From an uncultured Oligoflexia bacterium (GTDB taxonomy: Bacteria; Bdellovibrionota; Bacteriovoracia; Bacteriovoracales; Bacteriovoracaceae): a stretch of 6,411 bases of DNA. Below, piece after piece: positions 6,006-6,411 of this stretch (position 1 is the first letter of the stretch; each line of letters opens with the position of its first letter). Position numbers and translations under genes: made by a program. The notes below the pieces were generated by a model. That model did not search any database. It had not been told where the DNA came from and was given only the letters and a program-made list of their open reading frames with translations. Location: positions 1 through 6,411 of the forward strand of contig CATLVA010000091.1 in assembly GCA_950060715.1 (NCBI GenBank), read 5' to 3'.

Positions 6006-6411
6006 CGGCCTCTCTGTATATTAGTTTTCCAAGTTTAGTAAATTCTACCCGGTCTAAAGCTTCAACAGCTTTTTTAAGATCGTCTATTAAGCCTCTAAAT
6101 CTTTCTTTATTATAATTTTTATCTCCTAAACCAAGGAATTTTTCGGGAGCGCTGATTATCAGCTCTAGCATATAAACGATAGCAATCATCGCATGTATAC
6201 TCTGAATAAGAGGGCGTTTTGTCCGTCTGATTGCTGAAAAGACTGGAGTCCTATGACAATCATAGGCGATTTTATCGTGTCTTTGATAAGTAAAGAGCGC
6301 TTGGTGCCCGAGCTCATGAACTAAATTTAGTAAAAGCTCTACCTTCACTCTACCGGGTATCTGAGGAAGACTTAAGAAAATTCCCTTTCTATAGAAATGA
6401 GTGCTTACCCC
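5962..6411 (-). CDS. HExxH protein, alpha-ketoglutarate HExxH peptide beta-hydroxylase-like, C-terminal part
   Basis: The frame is open to the right window edge, so only the last 149 residues are present; a GTG at 6348 lies inside conserved sequence and is probably not the start. The fragment carries LVHELGHQALF with a HExxH metal site (His32, Glu33, His36 of the fragment, bases 6304-6318). After an insert comes RTKRPLIQSIHAMIAIVYMLEL with His73 (bases 6193-6195). The pattern 'HE.gH......RPl...lHg....' is what I recall for the HExxH proteins formerly called putative peptide modification proteins (TIGR04267). They are now called aKG-HExxH-type peptide beta-hydroxylases, Fe(II)/2-oxoglutarate enzymes often found with RiPP precursors. 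A zinc peptidase is the alternative reading of HExxH, but the RPL..H block favours the hydroxylase family. The C-terminal 60 residues are helical and charged. It overlaps the histidine kinase start by 14-44 bases. Its partner genes, if any, are outside the window. Confidence 0.65.
   Translation of the reverse strand, partial: GVSTHFYRKGIFLSLPQIPGRVKVELLLNLVHELGHQALFTYQRHDKIAYDCHRTPVFSAIRRTKRPLIQSIHAMIAIVYMLELIISAPEKFLGLGDKNYNKERFRGLIDDLKKAVEALDRVEFTKLGKLIYREAVAICLKSEMVYAKL

Noticed and set aside
6304..6318. HELGH motif as proof of a zinc metalloprotease
   Set aside because: HExxH alone occurs in many families. The downstream RPL....H block and the helical context resemble the 2-oxoglutarate HExxH hydroxylases more than a peptidase, though the missing N-terminus keeps this open.

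Overview
The window is AT-rich, densely coded bacterial chromosome: nine protein genes, two of them cut by the window ends, no RNA genes, no mobile elements, and no gene-free stretch longer than about 120 bases. An outer-membrane beta-barrel protein with a signal peptide shows a Gram-negative envelope. The AT-rich coding, the small-protein repertoire and the paired radical SAM / DUF4130 genes would fit a Bdellovibrio-and-like organism (Bdellovibrionota, for example the Bacteriovorax/Halobacteriovorax side). That placement is an inference from general resemblance, not from a marker gene.

Layout, left to right. (1) 3-985, plus strand: the C-terminal part of an NAD-dependent epimerase/dehydratase (extended SDR), then 11 bases later a small outer-membrane beta-barrel protein. 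(2) 973-4126, minus strand: four genes read right to left. A radical SAM protein with a C-terminal helix-hairpin-helix (TIGR03916-like) comes first. Nine bases later comes a DUF4130/TIGR03915-like protein, and these two are a known putative DNA repair/modification pair. After a 92-base gap comes a six-helix DUF1206 membrane protein, then 17 bases later a short HPF/RaiA-like ribosome hibernation factor. The last gene overlaps the beta-barrel gene tail to tail by 13 bases. (3) 4127-4245: a divergent intergenic region with a good sigma70-type promoter for the thioesterase and an 11-base-period direct repeat directly against the radical SAM start codon. (4) 4246-4659, plus strand: a single-domain hotdog acyl-CoA thioesterase of the YbgC/4HBT type. 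(5) 4662-6411, minus strand: the C-terminal part of a HExxH protein resembling the alpha-ketoglutarate-dependent HExxH peptide beta-hydroxylases. It overlaps a membrane-bound sensor histidine kinase, so the two are probably translationally coupled.

The genes suggest stress and repair (radical SAM pair, hibernation factor) and signalling (kinase). The most interesting item is the HExxH hydroxylase-like gene fused by overlap to an orphan-looking histidine kinase at the right edge. Its upstream partners lie outside the window, so a complete system cannot be claimed from what is visible.
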